Notes: generated from the sequence alone by a model not told the origin. Positions 8,262-19,614 are shown, counted from the first letter of the stretch. The stretch is 64,000 nucleotides of DNA from Anaerocolumna sedimenticola (GCF_009931695.1 NZ_CP048000.1:4234501-4298500); one strand, 5' to 3'. Numbers and translations are program-made.

Positions 8262-10439
8262 TCATTCGTTAGCCACTAGCGAGGTATATATCCCGCCTTT
8301 GGCGTATAGTTCGTCATGGGTACCCCGTTCCACCACTTTGCCCTTTTCCATAACAACAATCTCGTCACAGTCACGAATGGTGGACAAACGATGGGCAATA
8401 ACGATACAGGTGATACCTCGATTTTTGATGGCATTTACCACTTCCAACTCCGTTTTGGCATCCAGTGCAGATGTGGCCTCGTCCATAATGATGATGGTAG
8501 GATCCTGAGCCAGAACTCTTGCAATCTCCAATCGCTGACGCTGGCCACCGGATAAGTCTTTGCCGCCCTCCATCAGCTTGTAGCCATAGCCGCCATCCCG
8601 CCCCATGATGTCCTCGTGCAGACTTGCGTCTCGGGCTGCCATGATGGCTTCAAAATCCTCAATTGAGTTATCCCACATCTTGATGTTATCCATAATTGTA
8701 TCTTCAAAGAGAATGATGTCTTGATCCACCACCGCCACCGACCCAGTGAAAATGCTGTGGTGAATGTCTTTGATAGGCTTGCCATCAAACAGAATCTCGC
8801 CACTCCACGGCTGATACAACCCTGAAATGAGCTTTGAAAGGGTGCTCTTGCCGCAGCCAGATGCACCAACAAAAGCTACCCGGCTTCCGGGCTTTATGTG
8901 CAGATCAAAATATTCAATGAGTGGCGTAGTCAGTGGAGAGTAGCCGAAGGTCACATCCTTCATGACCACTTCTCCTAAAAGCTTGCTATACTCACCAACT
9001 TCATTAAAGTCACTGTTATAGTTTACGTCGGTTGGATATTCCATTACATCCTCGATTCGCTCCATATTAGTACGCATCTCCTGAATGGTCTGTCCAGCAC
9101 CGATGAGGGCCTGAGCTGGTTCGGTATAGCCACCCAAAAAACCCTGAAACGCCAGAATCATACCTATGGTGAACTTATCCTGTATGGTCAAGTACACACC
9201 CAACATCAAAATGGCGGTGGAGGTAAGGGAGGAAACCAGCGTGGGTACAAGCCCTAAGTAGTGATTGACGTTAGCGAATTTTACCGTCTGTGAATTCAAA
9301 CCGGCCTGGTAGCCTGCCCATTTTTCAAAAAATCCGTTTTCTGCACCACCGGCCTTAATAGTTTCAATCATTTCAATACCTGCCACAGTGGTGCCGGCAA
9401 GCTTACCTGAGTCACGCATCTGTACCCGAGTAACGTTGATTCGTTTCTGTGAAATAATCAGCGCCATACCTAAATTGACCAGAATGGACACAAGACCCAC
9501 CGCTGTCAACAGAACGCTATACCGCAGCATGGCGACCTGATAAAACACCATCATGCCCGTCTGGAGCACCAGCGGAGCAAAAGTAGATATTAAGGTGTTT
9601 GCGATACCCTCGTTAAGCGACTGCCGCATGGCGATGTCACCCGCCATACGCTGGGAGAAAAACGCCATGGGCATCCGCAACACATGCCACATAAACGAGG
9701 AATTAGCTACAATGGCCAGTTTGCCGTTCAGTTTCAGCGTATAAACTGCCTTAATCCAAGCAACAATCAGTGTCACGACGGTCATCAGGGCAAGCCCCAG
9801 CAGGAAAGGATAGAACCAATCTGGGTTCCTCCCGGTGAGCAGCCTGTCCAGAAACACTCGTGAAAAGGCAGGATTAATGATACCTATCAACGAGGTAATG
9901 GCTGTGGTAAGAACAACAAAGGTCACTGCTATGCCGGTGCCCACTATACGCTTTTTGATAAAGCTTAAGGTACTCCTCGGCTTCCCATCTGGTACGAAGC
10001 TCTCACCCGGCTCAAAAAAGATACTTACGCCGGTGAAGGACTTATCGAACTGTTCCATGGAGACGCTGTACGCACCCTTGGCTGGATCGTTTAGGTAGGC
10101 TTTATCACCCTGAAATCCGTCCAGCACCACAAAATGATTGAAATTCCAGTGAATGATGCAGGGGAACCGTCCGTTTTTACGAAGCTGCTCCGGTTCGTAG
10201 CGGTAGCCTTGGGCATTCAACCCATAGCTTCGTGCTGCTTTAAGGATATTTAAGGCATTGGATCCATCCCGGCTAACGCCACAGTCGGCGCGTACCTGCT
10301 CTAATGGTATCCACTTGCCGTAGTAGGCCAGCACCATGCAAAGACTTGCCGCACCGCACTCCAGCGCCTCCAGCTGCATTACGACGGGTACCTTAACCCG
10401 CCCTTTTTCTATCGGTTTTTCACATTTCTTTTCTCTCAT
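8262..10439 (-). CDS. NHLP-type ABC exporter with N-terminal C39 peptidase domain
   Basis: A 725-residue protein. The N-terminal C39 peptidase has the catalytic Cys in LECGAASLCMVLAYYG, the His in WNFNHFVVLDG and the Asp in LNDPAKG. A membrane domain (about 165-440) is followed by an ATPase with GASGCGKSTL, LSGGQRQRLEIARVLAQ and IIIMDEATSALD. C39 peptidases cut leaders after a double glycine, which matches the GG at the end of every precursor in this locus. It belongs to the family of TIGR03796. The start ATG has GAGGTG about 7 bases upstream and lies 9 bases after the adaptor gene's stop, so the exporter genes form one operon. Confidence 0.95.
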   Translation of the reverse strand: MREKKCEKPIEKGRVKVPVVMQLEALECGAASLCMVLAYYGKWIPLEQVRADCGVSRDGSNALNILKAARSYGLNAQGYRYEPEQLRKNGRFPCIIHWNFNHFVVLDGFQGDKAYLNDPAKGAYSVSMEQFDKSFTGVSIFFEPGESFVPDGKPRSTLSFIKKRIVGTGIAVTFVVLTTAITSLIGIINPAFSRVFLDRLLTGRNPDWFYPFLLGLALMTVVTLIVAWIKAVYTLKLNGKLAIVANSSFMWHVLRMPMAFFSQRMAGDIAMRQSLNEGIANTLISTFAPLVLQTGMMVFYQVAMLRYSVLLTAVGLVSILVNLGMALIISQKRINVTRVQMRDSGKLAGTTVAGIEMIETIKAGGAENGFFEKWAGYQAGLNSQTVKFANVNHYLGLVPTLVSSLTSTAILMLGVYLTIQDKFTIGMILAFQGFLGGYTEPAQALIGAGQTIQEMRTNMERIEDVMEYPTDVNYNSDFNEVGEYSKLLGEVVMKDVTFGYSPLTTPLIEYFDLHIKPGSRVAFVGASGCGKSTLSKLISGLYQPWSGEILFDGKPIKDIHHSIFTGSVAVVDQDIILFEDTIMDNIKMWDNSIEDFEAIMAARDASLHEDIMGRDGGYGYKLMEGGKDLSGGQRQRLEIARVLAQDPTIIIMDEATSALDAKTELEVVNAIKNRGITCIVIAHRLSTIRDCDEIVVMEKGKVVERGTHDELYAKGGIYTSLVANE

Positions 10440-10448
10440 GTACCCACC

Positions 10449-10924
10449 TCAATTCAACACAAAAGAGATGGGTGAGATGGTTTCAAGGACAATTTGCGCA
10501 ATGTATACACCATCCTGTGCAGAAACATCTACCGTCACCGGAACCACCCAATCTCCCGCCTGCAATCCACTCAAATAGAGGGCATATGCATTGAAGTCAG
10601 CAGTAATTTCGATAGGCGTGGAAACAATAGAAATAATGCTGCCTGCACTGTCTCCTATGCGTACCTCCATGCCGGGGGCGAGGCTGTTCGCCTCCTCGGG
10701 GTAACGTAGCAGGTAGACTTGCCGTCCTGCACCACAGCCACTGCTTCTCGGGTGGTCATGAGTGTGCCAAATACGCCCCAAATGCAAACGCCGATCAGCA
10801 GTACAATCACCGCTCCCAAAACCAGCCACACACTGGGGCGGGAAACCTTTATGTAATCGCCAAGCTGTTCAGGGGAGGACACACGATCCAGACTTGATTT
10901 GCGAAAAATTGTGTTACTGCTCAT
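10449..10924 (-). pseudogene. HlyD-type NHLP secretion adaptor, frameshifted
   Basis: Two overlapping frames (10924-10655 and 10829-10449) make one protein of about 158 residues if one base is added to the GGGG run at 10698-10701. The join reads STCYVTPEEANSLAPGMEVR. The N-terminus has SPEQLGDYIKVSRPSVWLVL followed by one membrane helix (about 33-53), the layout of NHLP system secretion proteins (TIGR03794-like). The C-terminal half is a short lipoyl/barrel-type segment. It is short for a HlyD protein but similar to compact Gram-positive adaptors. The start has a GGAG site 7-8 bases upstream. It heads the exporter operon. Whether the break is real or a base-calling error cannot be decided here. 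Confidence 0.8.
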
Positions 10925-11005
10925 GTTACAATCTCCTTCGATATTTATGGGAGCCCCGCAAATTGGCTACAATATGCAGCTGTGCAAATCGACTCTCTAT
11001 TGAAA

Positions 11006-11048
11006 GGCAGGGCGAGCCCTCTGTTTGTAGAGGGCTCACCCTGCGCAG
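11006..11048. terminator. Strong hairpin between surface-protein and exporter operons
   Basis: GCAGGGcGAGCCCTCT and AGAGGGCTCaCCCTGC pair around a short loop, giving a stem of about 16 bp with one mismatch. It separates the stop of the surface-protein gene (11153) from the adaptor start (10924). On the plus strand a T run follows (GCAGTTTTTG); on the minus strand the run is weak (CCTTTC), so termination in the operon direction is plausible but not certain. Confidence 0.55.
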
Positions 11049-11152
11049 TTTTTGACAGCCAGGTTATCTAAACGTCCTAAAACGCTTTGACCCTTTACTT
11101 TGCGTCCCAGGTTTTCACCGGGCGTGCCCTTTACTCTATTCTGTCGCGTAGG

Positions 11153-14100
11153 TTACATGATTTTTCTTACACCGTTTTCATCTACCTCGAACTCGTCAAT
11201 CTTGGTGTTTCTGGCAAGAGTACCGTCAGCGTTAAAGTAATACCACTTGCCATCGATCTGGAACCACTTTCTGGAAACCATAATGCCATAGATATCAAAG
11301 AAATAGCTCACACCATCTATAGTCTGCCATCCGGTTACATTCTTACTGTTCTTGTAGTACATATACTGTCCGTCATCGTTTTGCGTCCAGCCCTCTGCCG
11401 TTGTCGGGTCAATGGTCAGCTTGACGAGCCGGTGGATCATAGCGCTAACCTCTGCACGGGTGACATTGGCTTTTGGATTGAACTTATTGTTTGTTTCACC
11501 CATTAGGATACCCGCTTGCTGCATGGATTTTACTGCTTCTGCGTAGTTGCTGCCAATACTGGAGGCATCCGCATAGGTAATTGCACTACGGGTAACAGGT
11601 AGTTTGTAATTCAATGCCTTAGCGTAATTTGCCATAATGACTGCAATTTCCTCTCGAGTGATTGCACGGTCAGGAGCAAACTGATTGTCTTCAATACCCT
11701 GAATGATGCCCTTCTTGTATGCCCATTCAATATAAGGACGGTAAGAGCTGCCAGCTTTCACATCCGTAAAGCTGTTGGTGGTGTACGCCTTTGTGTCTAC
11801 ACCCGCCAGTTTGCCGAGAACCATCACCAGCACTTCCCGTGTCATGGCGGAATCTGGAGAAAAGGTAGTCTTCGTTGTACCGGAGAGCAACCCTCTGCCC
11901 ACTACATAGTCAATGCTGTCCTTCGCCCAATGAGTGCCGATGTCAGTATACTTAGCACTTGGAGCCGTATAGCCCACTCCATACACCGAAAAATGATTGG
12001 TAGAGAAGAGTAAGCTTTTACTATTTGTGTCATAAGTAGAACCCGGAACACGACTGGCTTTTCCTTTGCCATTTACATAAACTCCATGCAGATACCCCAC
12101 GGACTCATTTTTAGCAGGAGTATATGGAATGCTTGTGTAAACCCTACCGCTACCGAAATTCGTTATATTTTTATTTTTGCTTCCGTTTTTATAGCTTGCC
12201 TTGAAGTCATAAACCGGACGTTTTCCAATGGCTTTTTTTGCATCATTGCTTAGCTTAGAGTTATCTGTTTTGGTTACGGTAATCTGAACATCTGCATTCG
12301 CTTGGCGATTGATTTCCGTTAAAGCCAATTGATTGAATCCTACCGCAATTTCAGGATGGTCAAATACCAGTTCAATCCCTGCAATTTCATTGCTTATTAT
12401 TTGCAGTTGGACGGCCTTTGGTAAGTTTAGGGTGATATTAGCCGCTTTCTTCCCATTTGTTGAAACATTGATAACTACCTTAATTTCACTGGGAGCAACA
12501 CCGTTTTTCTCTGCTTCAGCCTTTGCATTGGCGATGGCATCCGTAATGTTTTGCTCTGTAATACTGATACTGGCGGTTCCAGTGCTATTAACGGTAGCTT
12601 TGCTCTCGATTTTTCCAGTTACAGGTTCGCTTGGTTTTACAGATGGAGCAGGAGCAGGGCTATTGGAACTGCTCCTGCCACTGTTTCCGCCACCACTGTT
12701 TCCGCCACCACTGTTTCCGCCACCACTGTTTCCGCCACCACTGTTTCCACCACCACTGTTTCCGCCACCACTGTTTCCACCACCACTGTTTCCGCCACCA
12801 CTGTTTCCGCCACCACTGTTTCCACCACCACTGTTTCCACCACCACTGTTTCCACCACCACTGTTTCCGCCACCACCACTAGGGATATAAGGAGTAATCT
12901 CGATATATTTAAAGCCATTGATACCCCTTGTAAGTTCTGCGTCTGTCATAAAGATTGCATCCCCGCCATTAGTTCCGGCGTTGTTTCGATGGGTATAGCC
13001 GCTGTCGAAGGCAGGAGCTGAAGTCATAGCTTTAGATATGTCGCCCTCACCGCTGTTGGCTTCCACTTTGCCGCCATTGATGATGATATTACTACTGCAG
13101 ATACCGAAGCTCGTGTCTCCGCCGAAATAGCCGGAGGCTTCCAACGTGGCGTTGTTATTAACGACTACTTCGTTAACTAAGATGCCACAGCTTTCGCCGG
13201 TGGCACCGCCACCCTTGGCAGTCAGAATCCCCCGTTAACCATCAGTTGGGCTGATTCCCCTGCAAAATATACGCCATAACTGAGACCATCCTTAAGATTA
13301 TCTGCAACTACATTACCGCCGGTTGCTGTCAGGCTGCCACTTTCAACGGTCAAGTTGGCATTGCTGCCACCAAAATACACTCCAAAGCTTATACGATTCG
13401 AATTGTCTCCGTTAGCAATCACATTACCATTGTTTTTAATATTCATATTACCATCGTGAACGCATATCCCAAAGCTACTAGAGTTACTACCAGCAGCAGG
13501 GGCTCCAGAAGCAATCAGGTCGCCGCCATCAACGGTCAGGTCACCATTCTCTACGTGTATCCCATAGCTATCGCCATGATCTCCAGCTGTCGCCGGTCCG
13601 CCGGTAACCACCAGCTTTCCGTCGCCAGAAATGTTGAGACTGCCAGTAACATAGATTCCGGCACCGTCTTTGTCTTCTTCAGATCTTGGTATAGTAATAC
13701 TATTATCGCCTATCCTCATAATATTTAAGTCGCCCTCGGCATATATACCATATTTATTTCCGTCCTTTATATATGCGCTGTCTGTAATCTCTGCGCCATT
13801 AAGGATAAGGGTGGCACTATCTGGATCGTAGGTGACGTTTCCTCTAATGTGTTCACAGGTTATACTATCCTGATTCTCATTAGTAACCTCCACGTCACCT
13901 ATCCAGATACCATAGTGAATAAGCGGCTCAATCTCGATAATTTTATAACTGCAGATATTGTCATTAAGTTCTTTTTGATTAACAGATTTTACTTTAGCGC
14001 CGTCTTCTCCGGCTTTGATTATGTGTTTATTATCGATGTTAAAATTAGGTACAGAACTCATGGCTTGGGATATCTCAGCCACACCGCTGTAGGCATTCAC

Positions 14101-16496
14101 CGTACCACCATTGATGGTTATGTCATCGCTGTAAATACCGAAGCTTACATTACCGCTAAAGCCGCCATTGGCTGTCATTATACCATCATTGACAATGACT
14201 TGGCTGGCATAAGCATAAACAGCACCGCTATCTTTATCAGCAGAACCACCTGTAGCAGTCAGAGTACCGCTTTCTACCGTCAGGGTTGATGGTTCTTGAA
14301 AATATATGCCATAGCTGACATCCTTGGATGCACCGCCTTCCGCTTCCATGCTGCTACCGCCATCAACGGTCAATTTGGAATCATCACCATAGAAAACCAC
14401 CCCTAAACTTGCATAATTCGCATCTCCCCGATAGCCTTCACTGCGCCTTCGTTTATAATGTTTATGTTACCTTTCTGAACGCCTATTCCATAGCTAGCAG
14501 ATTTACTATCATCAACAGTCGTTTTACCTCCTGTGGCTTCCAGACTGCTACCATCAACAGTTAAGTTGCCGAGGTTATTTACCTCACCAAAAAAATCCAT
14601 ACTATTTAAAAACACTCCACTGCTGATTTGATTTGAATTTCCACCAGTAGCAACCACTTTTCCTTTATTTTTAATGGTTATGTTACCGCCGTCGTAAGCG
14701 TATATTCCATAGCTGCCACTATAATCACCATTTGATTTACCGCCGGTGGCTTCCAGGCTGCCTCCATCAACAGTTAGATTGACGTTGTAATATCCCTCAC
14801 TATCAAGATACACTCCACTGCTGATTTGACTTGAATTTCCACCGGTAGCAGTCACTTTCCCTTTGCTTTCAATGGTTAAGTTCCCTTCCTGAACGCCGAT
14901 TCCATAGCTGTCAGAATAACTGCCAGTTGCAGAACCACCTTTGGCAATCACTATGCCTTCCTCAACAGTTAGGTTACCATTGTATATGTATATCCCGAAG
15001 CTAAAGCCAGTCTCTCCCTCTTCAGTTGTATCTCCACCGGTAACTGATAGACTGCCTTCACCGGTGATAATCAAATCACCTTCTACAGAAATTCCTTTAC
15101 CGTTATTGTCAGCTTCGATGGTGCTATCACCCAATAGTTCCAGTCTTAGGGGTATTTCGCGGTTGTTTTTGGCGTATATACCATGTTTATTTCCATCTTC
15201 ATATATACACTCGTTGCCTTTAATGCTTACGCCATTAAGGATTAGGGTGTTCTCACCTGGGTCATAGGTTACGGATCCTGTAATGCCTTCGCCAGTTATA
15301 CCGTCCTTATTCTCATCGGTCACCTCAACGCCTCCTACCCAGATGCTAGTGACAGTAGGCTCAACCTTAAGGTATTCGTATTTGTCTATGTTCTCCTTAA
15401 CATAAGGCTCTGGATTCTTTCCCCAGTATTCGGTGCTTGCTGTAACCTTCATATCTGAGTCAAATAGCGGCGAATAATTCATTGCCATAACGGGACCTTG
15501 GACGATGGATGTACCCTTAATGGAGATTGTATCTGTGTTGGAAGTATAAACTCCAATGCCTCCTATGGGTGAACTGTTGACGACGCATGAGCTAGACACA
15601 TTACTGCTGAATAGTTCTACTTTTCCTTCTGGATTTTTAATATATATCCCAGTATTATTTACTTCCACCTCACTGTCTTGTATACTGACAGTTCCAGTAC
15701 TATTGCTTTCAATTCCTATGTACTCGCTTATCACCGTAGTGTTCTTAACCGTTAAGCTACCGTTACCGTTAATTGAAATTGCACTAGCTGGAATGCTGTA
15801 TCCTTCCACATTACCACCTGATATGGTTAGCATTCCACTGCCATTGTGTATAATACCGCTACCAGAGTTATTTCTCAGCATTTTCCCATTTAGATCAATG
15901 GTAATGTTGTAGTTATTCGTATCTTTGATAGTCAGATTTCCCTGTGTATCGCTATAACTGTCGGATAGCTTTATATTCAAGTCGCCTGTTGCACTATTTA
16001 TGGCAGTTTGGAGATCTGAAAAGTTGTCAACTTCCAGAATGCCAACAGCACGCAGCATCATCTCTGCTTCCACCGTCACAGTAATCTGTGGAAGTAACGC
16101 ATCAGTCTTTACTGTGTAACCATGGATTACCGGGGTAAAAATATACTTACCCTCTGTATTCCCATCATATTTCGGATTAAACCATGTAACAGGAATGTCC
16201 ACAGTCGTTTTGGAATCGGTTATTTCAATAGCGGGACCGGTGACTATACTCACAGAATCGTCAACTACCGTATCCTTATCTAAAACCATAGCAGTCAGTG
16301 TTTTGGGCAGGTCTAAATCCTCAAAGGATGTCCCAATTGCTACCGTCTTTTCTGTTTCTGCTTCTGTAAGAGTTGCAAACGAAATGATTTCCCCGCTTGC
16401 ACCAGTGGTATCCACTTCTTCTGCCATAGCCGAAACCGGCAACATGGTACACACCATGCATAGCACAAGAAATATACTTAGTAATTTTTTTCTCAT
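11153..16496 (-). pseudogene. Giant beta-helix/SLH/cell-wall-binding surface protein, two frameshifts
   Basis: Three consecutive frames (16496-14403, 14400-13222, 13144-11153) join into about 1,780 residues after adding one base to the CCCC run at 14426-14429 and one to the CCCCC run at 13229-13233. The joins read KAIGGDANYASLGVVF and MVNGGILTAKGGGATGES. It starts with a signal peptide (MRKKLLSIFLVLCMVCTMLP...AMA). Many repeats of the type G-N-L-T-V-D-G-G-x-L-x-A-T-G-G follow, as in right-handed beta-helix adhesin-like proteins. Then come a GGGNS linker, a globular region, three SLH domains (each with a T-R-E/A-x-x-x-x-I/V core) and two choline-binding-type repeats near the end (WQTIDGVSYFF, KWYYFNADGT). 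It follows the clostripain gene by 61 bases with its own AAGGAGG site. Confidence 0.85.
12678..12880 (-). repeat. 15-bp coding minisatellite (GGGNS linker)
   Basis: About 13 tandem 15-bp units, plus-strand consensus CCACCACTGTTTCCG with G/A variation at the last base. They encode 13 GGGNS pentapeptides that form a flexible linker between the beta-helix and the SLH half. The unit is a multiple of three, so copy-number change would alter linker length without breaking the frame. Confidence 0.95.
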
Positions 16497-16557
16497 GTTC
16501 GTGTTCCTCCTTTAAACCTTTTTTTCTTTTTGTCATTTATGTTTATTGTATCTACTG

Positions 16558-18552
16558 TTACTCTACGCTGGTTAAAATCTCTCCGCCTGAAGATTCAAAG
16601 GTTACAGCAGCGGAGCTGGCAACATTGCCCTGACTGTCCTGCATAACATACATCATGATAAAGATGCCGTCACCAAGCTCGGTTTCCGCAAAGGCTGTTT
16701 CAGGCGTCACCGTAATGGTATCAATCGGAACAGCCGTCAGCTCGTCGCCACCGCCGCTGATAGCAGTCGCATAATGAATGGTCTGAATTACATCGCCTTC
16801 CACTAGATAACGAAGATTTTTATCTGCCGCGCCGCTTTCATCCAGCGGCTTTCTTGCCCCCTCAATGGAATATTCCCCTGTCTCAAAGTCATAGATTACC
16901 ATCAGGTTGTAATTCTCGCCGTTTAGCAGAATTGGCACGGAATACTGATTATAGCTTTCGCCCTCATAGGCAATTTCCATATAGCACAGTGCACCGTCTA
17001 AGCTGCCCCATACGCCTCGGAAGTTATCCTTAAAAACACCGTTTTCCCAATCTGATACGATATCATTGTCGGAACCAAGGCAAAGGAGGATATCTTCCTC
17101 CGGATCGGCATAGTATAGATCAAAGGTCAGGGAAGAAAGAATGTCTATCGCTTCACTACCTAACGTAAGGGTTGAATTGCCATTCTCATCCACGGTTACC
17201 GGTATATCATTCCAGTTTACGCTGTTTAAGGTCATAAGCTCAGGTAGGGCGTTGTAATTCATCTGGGAGATATAGTCCATGCCCTGTTCGGAAAGTTCTC
17301 CAGTCAAGCCATATGCATACAGATATTTAAAAGAATCGGCAGGACCGATACCCGCATAAGCATTGAAATCCTCTACATCACCATTATAACTGTAATAGCA
17401 GGAAAGCCCTGCCGACTCCGGACGATATTTTCCGTTAACCTTATATACAACGCAATTGGTTATTGCAGCAGTGACAATGCCAGAAGTTTCTGGTAGTAAT
17501 TCCGAAGATTTTAGGGCAAGAGTTCCAAGGTCGGTCATATTGGTATAGCCTTGTTCACGGGTGTTTCCACCGTAGTTTTCAACGTTATTAGCAATCTGGG
17601 AAAAATGTGCAAAGAATGTCGGATTTTCCAATGCTGAGGCCAAAGCTTCCTTGCCGAAATCGTCATAGGCAGCAACGAGATTTGATATCTTTGAAAGATC
17701 GGTAACGGACAGGGTGATATTGTCCTCTGTACCAACCTCCTCACAGCCTTGTACATAGCTGTCGCAGATAACTTTAGACAGCTCCAACGGTTCCATATCC
17801 GGCGTCCCGGCAAGAGCTCCAAGCCAACCGCTATAAAGCCAACCATTACCCGGCTCTACCTCCTGTGACGCCACAAGGTATTTACCGATATCGGAGAAGG
17901 TATAGGCCGTATCCACCGTTGCCATGAGACAGGTATCAAAGCCGATAATGTCCACTGGCTGATTCTGCGGATTTTCTCCAAAGGTTTCCGAGAATGCCTG
18001 ATACATTTCTGCAAGGCTTAAGGAATCCATGCCATACAGCTCGTCAAAGGCCGCACCCGACACCGAACCGCCGCCGTGGTTCCAAAACACCACCGCAGTG
18101 CGCTTAGCAGGGTAGTTTTCTTTCCCGAAAGTAAGAAAATCCTTAAGTGTCTGCGCGTCGCCCATACTAGCAGAGGGAAGCTCTTCAACGAGCTGTAATC
18201 CGTTATGGTCATAGACATAGCGCCCAAGCGTATCCGCACTGACAACTTCATTTTGCCAGCTTGATGTTCCGCCGGTTTGAATGATCACCTTCACATTTTC
18301 CGGAAGTTTCACATCCATCAGCTCCGCAAGGTCATTGGTTGCGGCGCAGTAATTGCTTTCTAAATCACTTCCACACAGATACCAGTAAACTGTCCATTCC
18401 GTGTCGGTAGACACGCTTTCCACGGTATCCTGGGTATCCTCTGATGGCACACTTTTTTCCGCACCGCAAGCTGTCAGAGCAAATAGCATCGTCAGAGCCA
18501 GCAAAACTAATATATGCTTTTTCCATAATGCATTTCCTAAATTATTTTTCAT
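16558..18552 (-). CDS. Clostripain-family (C11) cysteine peptidase lipoprotein
   Basis: About 664 residues. The ATG at 18550-18552 is preferred over the GTG at 18561 because GGAGGA lies about 10 bases before the ATG but almost touches the GTG. The N-terminus is a lipoprotein signal with lipobox L-T-A-C-G at about residue 30. The catalytic dyad of the C11 family is visible: His in VVFWNHGGG and Cys in IIGFDTCLMATVD. The C-terminal third is beta-rich and of unknown role. Secreted C11 peptidases cut after Arg or Lys and often mature surface proteins, so the co-transcribed surface protein downstream is a plausible partner; this is inference. Confidence 0.9.
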   Translation of the reverse strand: MKNNLGNALWKKHILVLLALTMLFALTACGAEKSVPSEDTQDTVESVSTDTEWTVYWYLCGSDLESNYCAATNDLAELMDVKLPENVKVIIQTGGTSSWQNEVVSADTLGRYVYDHNGLQLVEELPSASMGDAQTLKDFLTFGKENYPAKRTAVVFWNHGGGSVSGAAFDELYGMDSLSLAEMYQAFSETFGENPQNQPVDIIGFDTCLMATVDTAYTFSDIGKYLVASQEVEPGNGWLYSGWLGALAGTPDMEPLELSKVICDSYVQGCEEVGTEDNITLSVTDLSKISNLVAAYDDFGKEALASALENPTFFAHFSQIANNVENYGGNTREQGYTNMTDLGTLALKSSELLPETSGIVTAAITNCVVYKVNGKYRPESAGLSCYYSYNGDVEDFNAYAGIGPADSFKYLYAYGLTGELSEQGMDYISQMNYNALPELMTLNSVNWNDIPVTVDENGNSTLTLGSEAIDILSSLTFDLYYADPEEDILLCLGSDNDIVSDWENGVFKDNFRGVWGSLDGALCYMEIAYEGESYNQYSVPILLNGENYNLMVIYDFETGEYSIEGARKPLDESGAADKNLRYLVEGDVIQTIHYATAISGGGDELTAVPIDTITVTPETAFAETELGDGIFIMMYVMQDSQGNVASSAAVTFESSGGEILTSVE

Positions 18553-18723
18553 ATGATTCACTCCTCCTTCATGTTGTCTTTCTTTCCGAGTAACTGCCTC
18601 TTCTTTGTGTCAAACTCCTGCCCAGAAATGATACTGTTGTCATAGAAGTCACCCCCCGTATTTTAATTAAAATCTCTATTGCTCGACATAATAGTATCAT
18701 ATTCGTTCCTTTAAAAACCGTTT

Positions 18724-18775
18724 ACCGCACGAAACATGTATTTTACCGCACGAATCATATCTTATACCACACGAA
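18724..18775. promoter_or_regulatory. Three direct repeats at 21-bp spacing (candidate LytTR operator)
   Basis: ACCGCACGAA at 18724-18733, the same at 18745-18754, and ACCACACGAA at 18766-18775, all exactly 21 bp apart (two helical turns). It lies between the divergent clostripain operon and the response-regulator gene. LytTR regulators such as AgrA bind paired direct repeats with about 21-bp period, so autoregulation by the neighbouring regulator is plausible. The same element recurs at 21938-21968. The 324-base gap 18553-18876 holds no other feature that I can see. Confidence 0.7.
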
Positions 18776-18876
18776 TTATGTTGCATTCTGATTAAAATGC
18801 AATTGAATTCTTGAACCTCTCATTGCTTTATGATAAAATACAATTGGATATTTATACATAAATGGAGGAAAATAAC

Positions 18877-19614
18877 ATGCATATAGCTGTTTGTGATGAC
18901 AATATAGATGAGCTTACCCGTATTTCCAGTTTGCTGGAGGATTACTGTCGGGAGTATGACAGCTCGGTTACATACGAAGCTTTTCACAGTGCTATGGAAC
19001 TTATAGAGACCATGAGAGAAAGACGTTTTGATTTATTACTTTTGGACATCCTTATGCCGGGTATTACAGGAATGGATGCTGCGAAAGAAATTCGCCGTTC
19101 AAATAGTGAAATTCCGATTATTTTCCTCACCTCATCCCGTGAGTTTGCTGTGGAGAGTTACCGTGTAGGCGCTAATGACTACATAATGAAGCCTGCACGT
19201 AAGGATGAGATATTTCCATCCATTCATAAACAACTAATCAGGTTTACGCAAGAGGATGCGTATTTGACTCTAAAAACAGGAAGTGGCATCGTAAAGATGC
19301 CCTTTTCACAAATTGTATATGTGGAAGTCATAAACCGCAAAGTACAGTTTGCCCTTGCAGACGGCGAGGTGCGAGAATCTTATGGCTACCTTTCCGATTA
19401 TGAAAGTGAATTGTTGTCTGACCCTCATTTTTATAAGCCTCACCGTTCTTATGTTGTAAACCTGCGCCAAGTAACCGAACTTAATAAAGGAGGCTTTTCT
19501 ACCCTGATTGGTAAAACGGTGCCTGTTGCAAGAGATGCCTTTTCGAATGCAAAAGCTGCGTATTTGAAATATCTGCTATCACCAAATGAGAGGGGAATGC
19601 ACAATGTTGATTAA
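18877..19614 (+). CDS. LytTR-family response regulator (AgrA-like)
   Basis: About 245 residues from MHIAVCDDN, chosen because TGGAGG lies 8 bases before this ATG (18877), while the ATG at 18862 overlaps that site. The receiver domain has the acidic pair CDDN and the phosphorylatable Asp in LLLLDILMPG, with the conserved Lys in MKPARKDE. The C-terminal LytTR DNA-binding domain covers about 140-240 (Y-V-E-V-I-N-R-K ... F-Y-K-P-H-R-S-Y-V-V-N). It overlaps the downstream kinase gene by 11 bases, so the two are coupled. Direct repeats 100 bp upstream may be its operator. Confidence 0.93.
   Translation: MHIAVCDDNIDELTRISSLLEDYCREYDSSVTYEAFHSAMELIETMRERRFDLLLLDILMPGITGMDAAKEIRRSNSEIPIIFLTSSREFAVESYRVGANDYIMKPARKDEIFPSIHKQLIRFTQEDAYLTLKTGSGIVKMPFSQIVYVEVINRKVQFALADGEVRESYGYLSDYESELLSDPHFYKPHRSYVVNLRQVTELNKGGFSTLIGKTVPVARDAFSNAKAAYLKYLLSPNERGMHNVD

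Noticed and set aside
12678..12880. Regularly spaced short repeat resembling a small CRISPR array
   Set aside because: The units are directly adjacent 15-mers with no spacers and encode a GGGNS linker in frame.
12333..13021. Plus-strand frames of up to 185 codons opposite the surface protein (Pro/Phe-rich, Thr/Val-rich or His-rich)
   Set aside because: They are translations of the GGGNS minisatellite on the wrong strand; the coding strand has the signal peptide, SLH domains and ribosome site.
12678..14429. Phase-variable switching of the surface protein by G-run slippage
   Set aside because: The runs are only 4-5 bases, shorter than typical contingency loci, and the same kind of break occurs in unrelated genes, which favours sequence error or decay.
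18553..18876. An AgrD-like signal peptide gene near the AgrA/AgrC-like pair
   Set aside because: The gap upstream and the region downstream contain no small frame with a ribosome site and AgrD-like pattern, and no AgrB.
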